A stretch of 64,000 nt of DNA from Pohlia nutans (taxonomy: Eukaryota > Streptophyta > Bryopsida > Bryales > Mniaceae), in contig CM040096.1 in assembly GCA_022496805.1 (NCBI GenBank), forward strand, positions 15,625,501 to 15,689,500, given 5' to 3'. Under the pieces are notes generated by a model that had not been told where the DNA came from, made no database searches, and worked only from the letters and a program-made list of their open reading frames with translations. Both the position numbers and the translations under genes were made by a program. Shown one piece after another: positions 35,169 through 48,265 of the stretch (positions are counted from its first letter, which is position 1; every line of letters begins with the position of its first letter).

Positions 35169-36137
35169 CCTCTAAAAGACCAGGGGCTGGATGTCGAACT
35201 TAGCCCTTTGTTTTCTTGACTACATTGAATAGTATATTTAGTATCCCAGGACACTATTTCTAAACATAGACACTATTTAATTTAAGGGAGATAGAGTGTC
35301 CTTGTAAGAAAAGAATGAATATAGTGTTCCAATGATATATGGCAGCTTTATGATAAATATGGCATGCCACTTTATGTTACTCTCATTACTTGGAAAGAAC
35401 ATGGCACTTTTAGCGAAAGTGAGAATGGCAAGTGGCAAACTCCTATGTAGTGTCTAGGGACACCATTTCTCTTCACCTTTGAACGAATTGTGGTAAAAGA
35501 CATCGATTCTCCTCGGGCACTAAATACGCCATTCACTGTAGCTTTTGTAACAAGTTCAATTCTCTTGTGTCAATTCTTCATTGGTGTGGGATAATTTTGA
35601 CCATCAACATTGTTGAAATTAAAGAAGACTTACGTTAGTAGATTTTGTATAAAAAAAGGATGGACGAAACCGCAATTTTTTTGAAAAAATACCATCTTTG
35701 AAAAGATTGATGAAACTCATTCGTGGAATTTTATACATATGCTGAAATTGGATAGTTCAAAAGAGGTAGGCTATAGATGGAACTAGAATGAGAATAGATG
35801 TCACAAGCTATACTCGAATTACCACATCTAAATCTCAAACTCTCTCTTAAATTAATACATAAACTACTATTTTTCAACATATATAAAATAAAACACATTA
35901 CCCTCCCCAATGGCACAAACTTAATGTCATCAACAAATTTCAAAAATTACTACACAAATCCAAGTACATTAGAAAAAATGCTCTAAAAATTGCGAAACAA
36001 TTCATTTGCTATCCAAGTTGTACTCAAGATTGTCCAAACCTATGTGAAAGACACCCCACCCTGAACACTAAAAGCAGGTTACAATTCAGATAACCATGAA
36101 TTAACACCATAAACATTTGAAAACCCCTTACATCCAC
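35169..36137. other. Diverged MITE relic and spacer
   Basis: Begins CCTCTAAAAGACCAGGGGCTGG directly after the TTAA of the preceding element, and regains similarity to that family around 35540-35760 (GTAACAAGTTCAATT, GAAATTAAAGAAGACTTAC). It is an older copy interrupted near 35235-35520. No gene seen. The NLR2 homology begins abruptly at about 36138. Confidence 0.45.
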
Positions 36138-36411
36138 TATGGATGTGATTACTATGTTACACAATATGGGAGAGAACGTAGGAGTTATGGGCATATGTGG
36201 CGTGGGGGGAATTAGGAAGACAACCTTTGTGAGGGAAGTTTACAACCAAATGCAGCTGGACTTTGAGAATCGATGTTTTTTGGAAGATGTGAAAGATGCC
36301 GAGTCTGTTATGGATCTACAGATGAAGATGGTGACTGATTTGCTTCACGTGGATGTGAAAAAGATGAATTGGGACTTTGCTCACTGGTTTGATAAGATTC
36401 AAGAGCAAAAA
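36138..36411 (+). pseudogene. NLR2 fragment 1: start of NB-ARC
   Basis: About 97% identical to 26043-26316 of NLR1, beginning at MDVITMLHNMGENVGVMG with no kinase or TIR upstream, so NLR2 is 5'-truncated. The P-loop reads GGIRKTT instead of GGIGKTT: a Gly to Arg change in the phosphate-binding loop expected to abolish nucleotide binding. Homology stops at GAGCAAAAA where the 23-kb element begins. Confidence 0.85.
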
Positions 36412-36416
36412 ACACA

Positions 36417-36438
36417 TATTTCGTTATAATGGGAATAT
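36417..36438 (+). repeat. Left terminal inverted repeat of the 23-kb element
   Basis: 22 bp beginning TATTTCGTTATAATGGGAAT; the exact reverse complement is at 59549-59570. Confidence 0.85.
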
Positions 36439-36823
36439 TCAAATTATCAAAAACTCAACCGACCTTAAATCCAACATCCAAATTGAGCAAAGAACACGTG
36501 ATCGAGAGCTAAAGTGCATATGAAACAAGTTGTTGCAATCATGAAAACACATTTGCAATTGAAGTTTGAAGAAATACCTCATTTAAACAGTAAAGTCAAT
36601 TAAAATGGGAGTCATGTTTCATGTGGCCAAAACACATTTACAATCCAAATTTGAAGAAACAACTCATTAAAACAATAAAGTCAATTAAAATGGGAGTCAA
36701 TGAGAAATGCCAAAAAAATTCGAATAGTTAGGTATTTATGGCACTACATTTAAAGGAATTGTTAGAATCAGGCGCTACTAAAAATAGCAAAAGAGCACGT
36801 CTACATGCAATTTTAAGAGGATT

Positions 36824-39591
36824 TCAAGGGCAGAAAAGCGTATCCCACCCGACATAGGTATCTTGAACGACGTTGCTTTTGGTTGCAGGTTTAAAATATT
36901 GGATTTCAATACACCCTGGATTGTTGTGATCAACATCAAAATCCGACAAAGCCCTAGCAATCCAGAAAGGTCGAGCATCTCCATCTGCAGGACGTAAAGC
37001 TAGAAAATATCCAGCAAAAACATCTCGACCAACACGGAATGACTCTCTTGGTCTGTCACACAAGCGGCCAATAAAATGCAGATCCTGCCCATATTCCTCT
37101 CGCAATTCGCCTGTATTCAGGAATTCTCGTGTCACAGATACTCGAGTTAAAGGCCAACAGCCGTTCTTCAGAGATGAAGGAACTTCCATAGGCTCTACCA
37201 AAGCAAGCTTCACTGCCCGCCAATAGCGTATAACAGCATCATGCCGCCGTCGAAATTCTCCAGATATGTCTTCAGCACATGAAGTCTCCCACATCTTAAT
37301 AAAACCTGCAATGCCTTTTACAATCTCATCGCGGTTCTTCATAGGAATTGGCGCTAGAGGTTTTATTTCACCCGTAGGCAATAACGGCAGCCCCGTATTT
37401 GCATCTTCCTTCCACAATTTTATACCTCCATTAGTAGAAGGAAGCCACTCATTGTCAGAGCATAACATCTTATACTGCATCATGGGCCATCCATTATCAT
37501 GCTTGTAAAACTTGAACTGCTGACCTTCCGAATGACCAACAAGAATTTCCTCTCTAGAAGCAATATAGTCCTTGATATAGCCTTTGAAGTCTGGAATCTC
37601 CTCAATCAAATGAGGAATGACAGGCAGTGACTCTGCGTCCATAAATGACTTCATCAGAAGAGGAATCGTGAGAAAGTCGATTTCTTTCAAAATCATGCTC
37701 CAACGTCAATATTTTCACGTGTATGTCCCACCAACAAGAAATTGACATATACCTCACGGAACACACCCATGTGTACCAGAAGAGACCAGAAGCAAAACAT
37801 GAACTGGTTCTTGTTGTCAGAAGCCGCGTTGTCAAGTTGCACATGCAAGACGGGAGGTAGAGGCTCCGCCACCCCTGAAATTTCACTTTCAGGGAGAAGA
37901 GAGTTCAAACACCCTTCTTTTCCAAAAAGCACCGCTTCAAATAGTGGGTGCGTTCCTGATCCAGCGAATAATGACTTAGAATACGATATCGGAACGCCTT
38001 CAAGATCTCGAAAAAGCTTTAATATTGAACCAACGGTGTGATTGCAATCACTAGGATAAATGTCAAGCCCGTAATGAGCATACCGGACATCGCTATGCCC
38101 GTGCGCAATCATGCCAGTGACAGCAATTGGAAGTTTCATCAAGGCATCATTTGCTTTTGTTTTATGCGAAAACAAGGGACACGCAGTCTTGACATGGTCC
38201 ATTTTGTCGTGAATTATGCATAGAACATCCCTCGGTCTCTGGATAGACATCGAACGATTCGTATAGTAATACTCGCGATGAGTTTCTTGTTGATCCAGAT
38301 GGTGTTTAAGCTTCTTAATCCACATATTTTCTTCAGATGATTCTGGAACCATAGACTTGATCATTGACTCAAGTCGGTCATACGTGGAGCAACGAGCAAA
38401 ATTATCACCAGGTGCCTTCTTCGAGTATTCAGAGAATTTTGTCTTCCTGATCTTGCTAAGGGTGCTTTGCGCAATGCATTTCAAGCCCAATCTCTCATTG
38501 ATGTCGTTAATCTCAGAAATAGCATCCTTCCATTTGAAAGACGACGGAAAGGACTGCGATACCACCTTCACACCAGTAGTCAGCATCTTGGCTTTGTGAG
38601 GCATATGATCAGCGGCACTGTCAATTAAAGTCTTCAGCGTAGCAACAATTTGCTTTACATGGAGACGAGGTTTCTTTTGACCAACATTGCCATGATGTCG
38701 AGCACGTAGACCAGCAGTAGCCTCAGCTTTTTTCCTATAGAAGGTTGCAGGGGGGACCCCAGTCATATGTTGCCATGCACGCACGCAAACATTGATGCCT
38801 TCAGTGGTCACCATCATACTCCCATCGGGTGTCTGATGAAACCGATTGTGTACATCTATCTTGAAGTGAGCCTTGAATTTAAAATCCGAAGACTCGTACA
38901 TCTGCTTTCGGAGAGCCATTATTTTCTCCCGAGGGAAAAGCTGACAACAGTTTTTGCTGCAGCACATCTTACTTGCAACCAAGTTTACAGACTCCAACGT
39001 TAGAAGCTGCTCTTCTCTCTTGGTCCTCACGACACGAGGATTTCTTTCTTCCAACTCATATGGACGAACTCCCTTCCTCTTTGGATGATCGCGGGCATAA
39101 ATGGCAGCGTTGTATTCGTCACAACGTAAATGATCAAGTAGTGACCAACCGCCATGAATGGCATGGTTAAGTTTCCATGTCCTGGTTCCAAATATAGTAT
39201 CCGCAGGTACGAAGTCCAAATTCAAGCACTTCACGATCTGCACGACTACTTGGTCTTCACCTAATGGCTCGTCATTAGACTCAAGTACCGACTCAGAGTC
39301 CACGCTCTGACAAATACCTTCTGCTATAATGACCCCTCCATCATTGAGCAGTGTCACAAATTTCGTAATCCATTTGCTTCTCGGAAGTCCGGGACAATCA
39401 TTCAAATGATCCGGCAGGACAAGCTCAGGGACTTCCAACTCCTGTAAGACCGAAAACAATGATGTTTGTGACTAACACAATCATAACGTCTTATAACAAA
39501 ACAACGATGTAATAAGCGTACTAAACAGAAACACTACCTCGGATGAAAGACTGCCAAAATCCCATTCGCCATCAGATACACTTGACACCAT
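36824..39591 (-). pseudogene. DUF7869-like putative transposase, frame broken
   Basis: Exon 1 (39591-39538) starts MVSSVSDGEWDFGSLSS; GAG|GTAGTG joins CAG|GAG at 39441 in phase. The protein has a CCSKNCC cluster, an HFKIDVHNRFHQ region, a helix-turn-helix-like middle, IIHDKMDHVKTACP, VQLDNAASDNKNQ and LVGHTRENID. This order (DKMD, DNxxxDNKN, GHTHxxID) is that of DUF7869-type proteins, widespread in moss, lycophyte and invertebrate genomes and probably DDE transposases. At 37690-37696 the first frame ends IDVGA-stop and a second begins MILKEIDFLTIPLLMKSF. Relatives read through with an extra FGRW-like segment, so a deletion of roughly a dozen bases that shifted the frame is likely. The second frame ends at 36824. 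Confidence 0.65.
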
Positions 39592-40396
39592 ATTGAAAGA
39601 TCAAAAGAACTGCACCACCAATATTGTGCTCGGGAAGATTTTCTACACGCCAACAATAGAAACAACTTAATAATCGATAGTCATTCAAGTCAATGCAGCA
39701 CTTCAGTCATCATCGTTACATGAGACGGTATACTTGCAAATGGAGAGCTAAGTCCCGTGATTGCAAATTCCACATGTACAAATTGAGCAATACTAGCTCG
39801 AATCGAGCTAAATAATACCCCTAATAATAATGAACTCAAACTGATCAAACACATTGTAAATAGAAATGTCAGGACTTGGAATATACATTAGATTGCTGTG
39901 AAAGAGGCCAAACCGTAAACTTTTCTAATAGCTCGAATCGAAAAAAAATAAACATCAGCGACTATTCTAGGAACCAGTAATTCAAGATTTTCGACAGAAC
40001 TATCAAAAATCGTTAAAGATAGAATATATCTGATATCGTGTAAATATATGAAAGCTATTAAATATCGTGTACAAATTGATAGAAATTAGCTCGAATCGAG
40101 GTAAAGGGAGATCCACTGAAATGAATGAACGGAGTATGATCAAACACACTCGAAAGAGCCTAGTTTACATTTCTGTTTATTTTAGAATTTAAAGAACTTA
40201 AGATATACATAAGGTAGTACTGTCCTATTAGCTCGAATCGAGCTAAAGGGAGATCCACTCAGATGAATGAACTGAAGTGATATTTATTAGCCTGAACGCG
40301 CGTATGTGCACTGGGAGGATTTCCGGAAGCTAAAATTAGCTCGAATCGAGCTAAACCGACGACATCTGTTTTATTCCCGCCAGTTTCGATTCTTTC
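39592..40396. repeat. Region with C-type palindromes 5' of the transposase
   Basis: No gene. Palindromes of the form TTAGCTCGAATCGAGCTAA lie at 39793-39811, 40085-40103 (right arm worn), 40228-40246 and 40336-40354, with a half site near 39930. AGGTAAAGGGAGATCCACT and AGCTAAAGGGAGATCCACT follow two of them, so a longer unit of at least 40 bp is duplicated. They lie upstream of the transposase start, as expected of regulatory or transposition sites. Confidence 0.8.
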
Positions 40397-40400
40397 TTAA

Positions 40401-41025
40401 CCCCTAAAGGACCGGGGGTGTTTTAGCTTAGCTCCTGTTTTCTTGATTAGCTCTTGTAGCAAGCTCAATTTCTTATTAGTGTGGGGTAATTTTCACAATC
40501 GGCACCGTTGAAACTAAAGAAGACTTACATAGCTTGTTTATGAAAAAGAGATCAACAAGATCGCACAATTTTTGAGAAAATGCCACCGTTGAGAAGATTG
40601 ATGGAACTTGTTACGGCAGGGGGTACTTCGTACTTATGCTGAAATCGGATTGCTTAGAAGTGCTCCAAAACATCTGAAATTTTTATCACATGTAAAGAAC
40701 ATCATGACCCTCATGTGGAATTTTTTTTGTCAAATTCTAAGGTGTGGAAAAAAAGATATGGGACTCTGAAGTCTCTAAACAATGAGAGATCATAGTGTAT
40801 GATAAAGTGAAACCTCGACGCTAGTCTCAAAGAATGCTCTTCTCAAAGAATTCGCCAAAAATCCAATTCTTCATCATTTTCCGATCGGAAAAAACCACTG
40901 GATCCATCTCGCCAAAACAGCTAGGGTCCTCTCCCCGCAAATTTGGGCTTCTTTGGAACAATCTCATCCAATTTGCACTTTTCTACATTCAAAAGCCCCC
41001 TGGGGGCCTTACGGTCCTTTAGGGG
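40401..41025 (+). mobile_element. TTAA-flanked MITE nested in the large element, 625 bp
   Basis: Left end CCCCTAAAGGACCGGGGG, right end CTTACGGTCCTTTAGGGG, TTAA at 40397-40400 and 41026-41029; homologous to 34578-35164. It splits the palindrome cluster of the transposase upstream region. Confidence 0.75.
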
Positions 41026-41029
41026 TTAA

Positions 41030-41260
41030 ATGGGTATCGGTGCATAACAGCGCTAGTGTATATTGAGTAACCCAATTAATGCATACCCGACCTGCTTCCT
41101 CAAATGATTGGTATCCAAACCGACAATGTGAAAAAAACACCGTAGCAGGAGTACCATTTAGCTCGACTCGAGCTAAATAGACCGACTAAAACAAGGCTAA
41201 CAGTCGACCTTCAAATCAAGCTAGCCCATGGTCTAATTAGCTCGACTCGAGCTAAACAGA
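41030..41260. repeat. Further C-type palindromes
   Basis: TTAGCTCGACTCGAGCTAA at 41158-41176 and 41237-41255, the same family as at 39.8-40.4 kb with the central base pair swapped (ACT instead of AAT). Confidence 0.8.
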
Positions 41261-42690
41261 CATATCCCCGGATATAAGAACAGTATCGGAATTTGTGCAA
41301 TGAACAATGAAGTCCACATACGCTTCTCGGGAATCGTGCACAGATAATATACATGAAATGCCTCGATTTCCGTGCAGACCTACTACGTCGTAGTCTACGT
41401 TACCAATGGATATGAAGCTTAGCAAATGCACCAAACAATCACTGCTCAACATCAATCTGCCACCCCTAAACGTTACAAGTGAGTGGAAACGGAACATTGA
41501 TGAAAACAATGAAAGAATTGGAAAAATTAGGACTCACTGTCAACGGCCCAGACGTCGATCCCAAATGCTGAATACAGAAACGCTGAGAGCATCATCCACG
41601 GCATCGACAATTGCAGCAACAACTACAATCCGAGCTCCTACGCCGGCATCGACAACGCGCACTTCATTGAGTGCTGAGAAATTGCCCTAAACGCTGGACA
41701 AACGCTGCAATTGCTTGGAACACTACAAATTGCTCGAAATAGTGAATCAAACCAGCAAGAAATCAACTACGACCGCGTATTAGGTCATGTGCAGCCGAAG
41801 AACGCAATAGAGAAATGCGAAACGCGGAAGCGGAGGTTGCACATACGACGCGACCCGAGCAAGGAGGAGAAAGTCAGTGAACAAGCATTTGAAGACGGAC
41901 CTAAGCGAAGGAAAATGACGAAACAGAGGACTCCGCAACGGCAAATCAAAACGAGAAAAAGAGCGCCAGGGGAAGGCGCGAGTTCATACAAAAATGGGCA
42001 CCAAAAAGGCCACCAACGGTCAGAAGGTGCCCGCAGAAAAATAAAATAGAAAATGGCCCACCTAAAAAAAGCTGGAACTTTGAGGAGGCATAACTTCTTC
42101 ATCCAAGGCCCGATTTGGATGAAATCAGTTGGGTTGGGTTCCAAATGAAGTCTAGTTTTTGCGGAAAAAATTGCCAACCCATTCAATGAATTAATGATAT
42201 TTATCTTAGTAAAGGCAGCTTTTGTTTTTGGCATTTCAAACATGTGGAATGTTTTACCATTGCAAGCCAATTTCGTAAAATCCAAATAAGTTTTCCTTGA
42301 AATATTTTTACATGGTCATGAGGGTAAGATGCATCTAATCAAATGTTTGTGTTGCAAGAATTTGGATCCAAATACGTTTGGGATTAGATTTGCAATAGCA
42401 ATTTGCAAACAGTGAAAAAATAGATGATTTTTGAGGTTTTATATTTCCTTCATCCACCGTTGGATTTTGATTTATTTATTGAAATAGATTCCAATTCGAG
42501 TGTAGTTTTGTTAGTAAAACCTTTACTGAACCGAGGATGTTTTTAAGATAAGCCATAGGTTTAGGGGCAAAAGATTTAGTTCCAATTTACAGCACAATGT
42601 AACCCCTAAATGTCTCAGCCTACTTTTAGCCAAAAAACACATTTTCCAAAAAAATGATAGTATAAAAATGAAGATAAGACTGATAAGCTA
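41261..42690. other. Uncertain region, one basic open frame
   Basis: A plus-strand frame around 41711-42049 encodes a Lys/Arg-rich stretch (RKRRLHIRRD, PKRRKMTKQR) that could be an exon of an unrecognised gene or chance in purine-rich DNA. No start, splice or family support. After 42050 the sequence is AT-rich with no coding signal. Confidence 0.3.
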
Positions 42691-42694
42691 TTAA

Positions 42695-43144
42695 CCCCTA
42701 AAGAGCCAAGAAAGCCAAAATGTCTTTTTGCTATTTCGGGCAATCTAGATGAAGGGTTTAAGTTTATAATTGTGGAAACATTATTGCTAATCTAATACCA
42801 AATTTATTAGGATCATAAATCTTCCAACTTGAAAGTTGTTAGGATATATCTTAAAATGATTATCATGTAAAAAAAAAAATCCAATACTATTTGGCTTGTA
42901 AAGGTAAAGCATGCCTAATGATTAAAAACCCAAAACCAAAAGCTACCTTCACTTAAATGCATGCCAATAATTCATACTTCATCGTATGAATCTGCAAATT
43001 TTATCACACAAACTAGACTTGATTTGGGACCCAATTTAAGTGATTTCGTCTAAAATGGAAATTCACTGAAGTAGTTATGAAAGGACAAAGCCTCTGTTCT
43101 TTGTCCTAAATGTACAAAAAAGACGTACAAGAAGTTTAGGGGTT
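42695..43144. mobile_element. Possible TTAA-flanked MITE, 450 bp
   Basis: CCCCTAAAGAGCC follows TTAA 42691-42694, and GTTTAGGGGTT precedes TTAA 43145-43148. The ends fit the CCCCTAAA family but the interior was not matched to another copy here. A second left-end-like motif lies at 42601-42612. Confidence 0.45.
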
Positions 43145-43148
43145 TTAA

Positions 43149-44453
43149 ATGGACTGGCTATTATTGAAGCCATGATTTGTTTTTTTGAACTCTTTAGGTT
43201 CAACTATAATATTGTGATAAAGGTGAACAATATTCTGGTTGGAATTTATTTCATTGTAATAGCTTTGTTTAAAGAATTTTTACTGTAAAGCGAAATTGAT
43301 GAAATTCTCTAGTCGATTTTGAGTACTAATACATTATGATCTCGCAATCCGTGAGGCTGCATGAAACAAATCAAGATCCACATGTCGTACAATTTTTATC
43401 TATTTTTTATTTGTAATATTATACGAGGATTTAACATGGGAAGGCTATTATTTCAGCAAAGATAATTTTTTGATGAATTTTTGGGGTTCAAGGCTCGAGG
43501 GGTTCACTCCCTCTTATATTTTGCATACACGTGCGTTCGGGACCTATTTATTGGGGGGGTTATTTACCTTGCAGAAAAGATTATAAGGTGATGGTATTTT
43601 ACATGTAAAAAGCCTGAAAATATTATATGTGATGGTATTTTACATGTAAACATGTTTCATTATTTTAAAATACCCTATTTTACATGTACATTTTTTATAA
43701 AATTTATCTACAATGAATATATTGGACATTTGTAGAAAGGACATGTATGGCAAGGGTATCATCGGCTCTACTACATACAAAATGATGATCAAGTGACATG
43801 TAGCATTGCAAGAGATTGAAGAAAAAAAATGTCCATATAGAATGCAAGTGTAGTTCAAAGGTGTAGTGTAATTACAATGTTTGATGTGTGTCTAAACACA
43901 ACCGCATGATTGATAAGTTGATCCACGTGCTCATGGATTAGATCATCCAGATGATGTTTATGAATGCAGGTCAATTTATGAACGTAAGCCAATTTACGAA
44001 TATAGAAGAAATAAACAATGATCAAATCATTCATACATGTTTGATAATTAGTAGATGCAACATACAATCTTGAATTATGCCGCAGAGGTACCAGATGTCT
44101 GAGACTTGAGAGCCCCATTCAGTGGTAGATCCATATAATGTTCAACACATAGAGGAGAGTGCCCTAGACTACAAACATGAGATGAGTAACTGGTTGGGCA
44201 GCCATTGCTTTCGCCAAACCTTGCACATGCAGTAGATAACTAATCTGAGAGTGTGGCTACGAAATAAGTCAATCTGTGCAAAGAACATTCACTTCTTCGA
44301 CGGAGACTCCACATCTGCTCTGCATAAAAATGAAGACCAAAATTACTTCTATGAATTGAGAATTTCAAGCTTTATAAAAAAATTGACAAATATAGAGTAT
44401 ATTGAATATATGAATCAAAGCAGTAAAGAAAATGGCAAGTCACTTACATGGAT
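43149..44453. other. AT-rich spacer before gene B
   Basis: No gene recognised. GTGATGGTATTTTACATGTAAA occurs twice near 43588 and 43630. Small open frames on both strands have no family features. Confidence 0.35.
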
Positions 44454-47400
44454 TTACATAGCCATTCTCTTCCGCTTTGGAGGTGGAGCTATTGGGCTAT
44501 CACCATCGCCATCTCCTCCTTTCTGAGTGTCTTTCAGAACATTTACAGGTTCTTCCTCATGCTGCGTGGTGGTCACCTTGATCAAAGGCTTAAGAAGAGC
44601 ATCAAAGATTTGTTTGTCCTCTTCAAAGCCTAAATAGTGCCGACCATGCTGAAAGCATGCTTTAGCTGTGGCACCTGATACATAATTCAAAGACGTGAAA
44701 ACCCCATAATCAGAAACAAAAATTGAAATAAAAGAGAAAAAAACCATTCAAGCGATGAATGAACACCTGTAGATGCTGTGAAGTCCACCACAACATCTCC
44801 AGTCTTAGTGAAAGCTTGGATCAACATGCCCATGAATGCAGGGTCCTTCTCCCGAGGACCTCTCCACGGCACCTTTCCATTCATGAGTTGAGTTCCTTTG
44901 TCAGTGTAGTTGTGAACCACCCCGTCAGAATCTAAATCTATATCAAGTTCGAAAAGGCTAGGAATCTCTTGCAAAAAGAACTTTGATGGCCTTGCTATTG
45001 AGCTTGGAGGATGTTCTCTGATATACAGTCCACATCAAAAGCGCAATGTCTACATTCACATCGATTTGAGTTAGTACCTCCAAAATGAGAAATGCAAATC
45101 ATGAATTTAATAAACTCAAATGAGTGGAAAACTAACCGTGCGGGTTGGGTTGTTTGGTGATGCTAAACGAAGCCTGTTGATCCCTCACCACTCCTTGAAC
45201 AATTTGAATCCGTCACGCTCGATATATCTAGCTATTTCTCTGCGCAAGGTTTGGTCATCTGGATAAAACAATAAAAGTGCTCCATCATCGTGAATATAAC
45301 TGTCAGCATGATCAAATAGGTCTTGCATAAAATCCTCTGAGGTTTCGCCATCCTCAGGTTCTAGTAGTGCTTTCTTGCGCACGTTCCAAAGAGGAATCAA
45401 AGATGAGGGGTTAGAAACCGTTGGTACAGGAAGGTTTTCAGGGATGTCTGCAATCAATAGATCGATTGAAGATCGTACATTGCAAGACGACAATACACCT
45501 TGAAATAATTTCTTTCTCCCGTTTCCAACCTGTACATTTGAAAACAAAAATAAATTTCTCAAAGTACGATTGGACTTTAATGAATTACCTTGATGAAGAA
45601 TTTGATGCATCAAAATGAAATGAATGAAATAGAATTGTACCCTTCCAACAAATTCTTGAGCATCTTGGAAGATAGGAGGAACTTTGTCTTCTTTCTCCTT
45701 TTCAGCCCAAAGCTTTCCAATGGAACTATTGATGATAAGAATCTCTGATGTATTAGCATCTTCCTCCGTGGCCAAGGCCGCCTTCAAGTCTTCAACAAAC
45801 TTGTGAGATGCACGTGGAAATAACGGTGCACCTGTAGTGGACGGAGATGGACCATCTGATGACTTACCACGACGGATGGACACTTTCTTCCCCAACTTCT
45901 CCGCCGCTTTCTCTGCCTTCTCAGCAGCCTTCTCAGCCTTCTCAGCAGCCTTCTCTGTAGCTTTCTCTGCAGCTTTCTGTACCTTCTCAGCAGCCTTCTC
46001 CGCCGCTTTCTCTGCCTTCTCTTTTGCCTTAGCAAGTAGTCTCAATGATGAACGATCTCCCTTCTTTGCTGTAGTAGTAGTTGTCTCAAGTGGATTTTCA
46101 TCTTCAAGATCGATAACATCCTCATCAACTAAGTCCTGCACAACATCCTCCACTGCAGAGATCTCCTCGAGTGAAGAGAAAAGTTTTTCTTCATCCGCTG
46201 GAGTGCTCTTTGGTGGACACTCCAAATACCATGCACCACCTCGAAGATGCGCCAATGACCATCTTTTGAGCTGCTCCTTAGTGTAGATACAAGCATCAGA
46301 TGTCTTGTCACACTATGAATAAAAGAAAGGAGGCACATCTTTCTTGTGAACTGCATTTTTAGGACCCAAATATCGAGTGAAGTACGTGGTCAAATGAATT
46401 TCTGAAATTAGAAACAAATGAACTAAAATTGCAATTTCATTTGATTGCATTGAACGTTGACATTTGAAATATATAAGTACCTATACAATAAGCGTTTCAT
46501 GGCTAGTTCTGCCCCATCGTGCTCCAGAAATGCTTTGGACTTTGAAAATTGATTTGGACCTTTGAAAAATGAACTGTAGCCCTTATCCCACAACTTTATC
46601 CTCCACTTCTCCAAATAAGTAGCAAGAGAGTCTAGCTCATCGTCTCCACTCCCATGCAATATAATGTTGTTTGATTCAACCATACTCTCAAACTCCTTGA
46701 CCATTGACTCCTCCAACTGCCAAGCAAAGAAATTCAAAATAAAAATCATCAATCATCAATCATAATTGAAATAAACTTCAAAATTATAAAGAAATAAAAT
46801 TCCACTTACCCCAGCATAGAATGCAGCCTTATTCAACCAGATTGCAAGTCGATTTTCTGAGGGTGTTTTGGGGAAGAAGTGCCTGTTTACTCAAGGCTGA
46901 AGAGTTCCACCATCGCAGCCACCGCACCTTGTATTGTAGCTCTACAGTTGCAGTGGCACTCATCTGGAGCTTATCCAATGTCATTTCGGGTCGTGAGTTG
47001 ACATTGTAGTGGGCTTTGATCTGCAAAAGCAAGAAATTTAATCAAATTTCGAATCCAAATTATTGCAAAAGCATATCAAATGGAGAAATGCTAATGACAG
47101 TACAAACCTGAAGAAGGAAATCAGGGGTGAGAGTCGGGTCTGTGACAGCTGCCCACTTATCAAGTTTAGATTTTATAAGTGACTTCATCGTTCTGTCCTT
47201 AGCCTTGAACATCGCTTCTGTGATGCCTTTAGAAGTACGATCCTCAAGTGGAGTTTCCTCCTTGTAAATTCTTGCAGCTTCATCAGAAGCATCTGCAATT
47301 TCTCTCTGAAAAATAAAATGTCCAAATTGTTGAAGTTTTGAAATATTAATTCAAATCATAAGTCAAATAGTAGTTTGGAATAGAATTATTACCTTACAAA

Positions 47401-48265
47401 TGAAGCGCACGAAGACATCTGTTGTCAGAGGATACCATGCCTTACTAGCTTTCTTGTTTTTGCACTTCAAATAATCTTCAGCCGAAAGGAGATCATTGAA
47501 GTATTCAAGTGGATACTGTCCAACTTGGCTCACACGATACAAACTATGTACAAGATTACTTTTAACATGAGAGTTCTCCACTGAACTGCCACAATAAATG
47601 TACCATTACCTATTAATTAACACTAAGTAGAAAAAGGAAGAAGAAATGAAATGAGATACTAAATGAATTGAATGTAAATAAAGTACTTACTCATTGATAT
47701 CCAACATGGCCTCAATAAGTTGTCCAATATTCCCCTCTGGATCCAAACAAATGCATTCATGCGAGATATGCCATCCACGTTCATCATTATATCTCTCCCG
47801 AATGACCTTTGACCATGCATGCAACCTATGGTTTCCATCCCATACATAGATCATGTAATTGGAGAATGAAATCAAATTTGGGTCAGACTGAAGCATAGTC
47901 TCAAATGTCTCATTTTCTGCGATCCAATGCTTATTCCACGAGGAGCGGTGCTCATCTGTAACGGGCACCATTTTACCCCGACCATCATGGATAGAGACAT
48001 AGAAGACCCGATCACCCTCTCTGTATCCGTGTGCAAAATCTGCTATAAGTTTCTCCACATCAGGACCCAACACAGGTCTCACATCAGGCAACGATGTCAT
48101 TCGACATAGTGGAATTCGAAATCTTGGTTTTGAAGTGGGCTTCATACGCATAGACGTGATAATTGAATTTGAGTTAAACTTCTCCTTCAACCGAATGTTG
48201 TCCTCCGCAACGCCATAATCTATGGCTAATTCCTCATCCACGACTTCTTTTTCTACTCCCTCCAT
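44454..48265 (-). pseudogene. Gene B: ParB-like / methyltransferase-like protein, multi-exon
   Basis: ATG 48265. Exons seen: 48265-47691, 47585-47393, 47305-47108, about 47021-46806, 46716-46481, 46401-45641, 45529-about 45137, about 45049-44707, about 44681-44454. Exon 1 has DVRPVLGPDVEKLIADF and YVWDGNHRLHAWSKVI, a good ParB-type signature. Later come a Lys/Ala coiled coil (AEKAAEKAEKAAEKAEKAA), LLIADIPENLPVP where DPPY should be, DDGALLLFYPDDQTLRREIA, then GDVVVDFTASTG joined across a splice to ATAKACFQHGRHYLGFEEDK. That matches 'DxFAGSGTTAxAAxxLGRxxIGxExD', motif I and the next strand of permuted N4/N6 methyltransferases. PPPKRKR near the end is a likely nuclear localisation signal. Frame slips near 46868, 45180 and 45010 and a TAG near 46314 suggest decay. 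Catalytic motif absent. Confidence 0.6.

Noticed and set aside
37690..37696. Short intron at the transposase frame break
   Set aside because: No GT donor or AG acceptor pair surrounds the overlap; the ATGA overlap is only four bases.
45837..46286. Phe/Ser/Ala-rich plus-strand frame
   Set aside because: Antisense of the Lys/Ala coiled-coil repeats of gene B.
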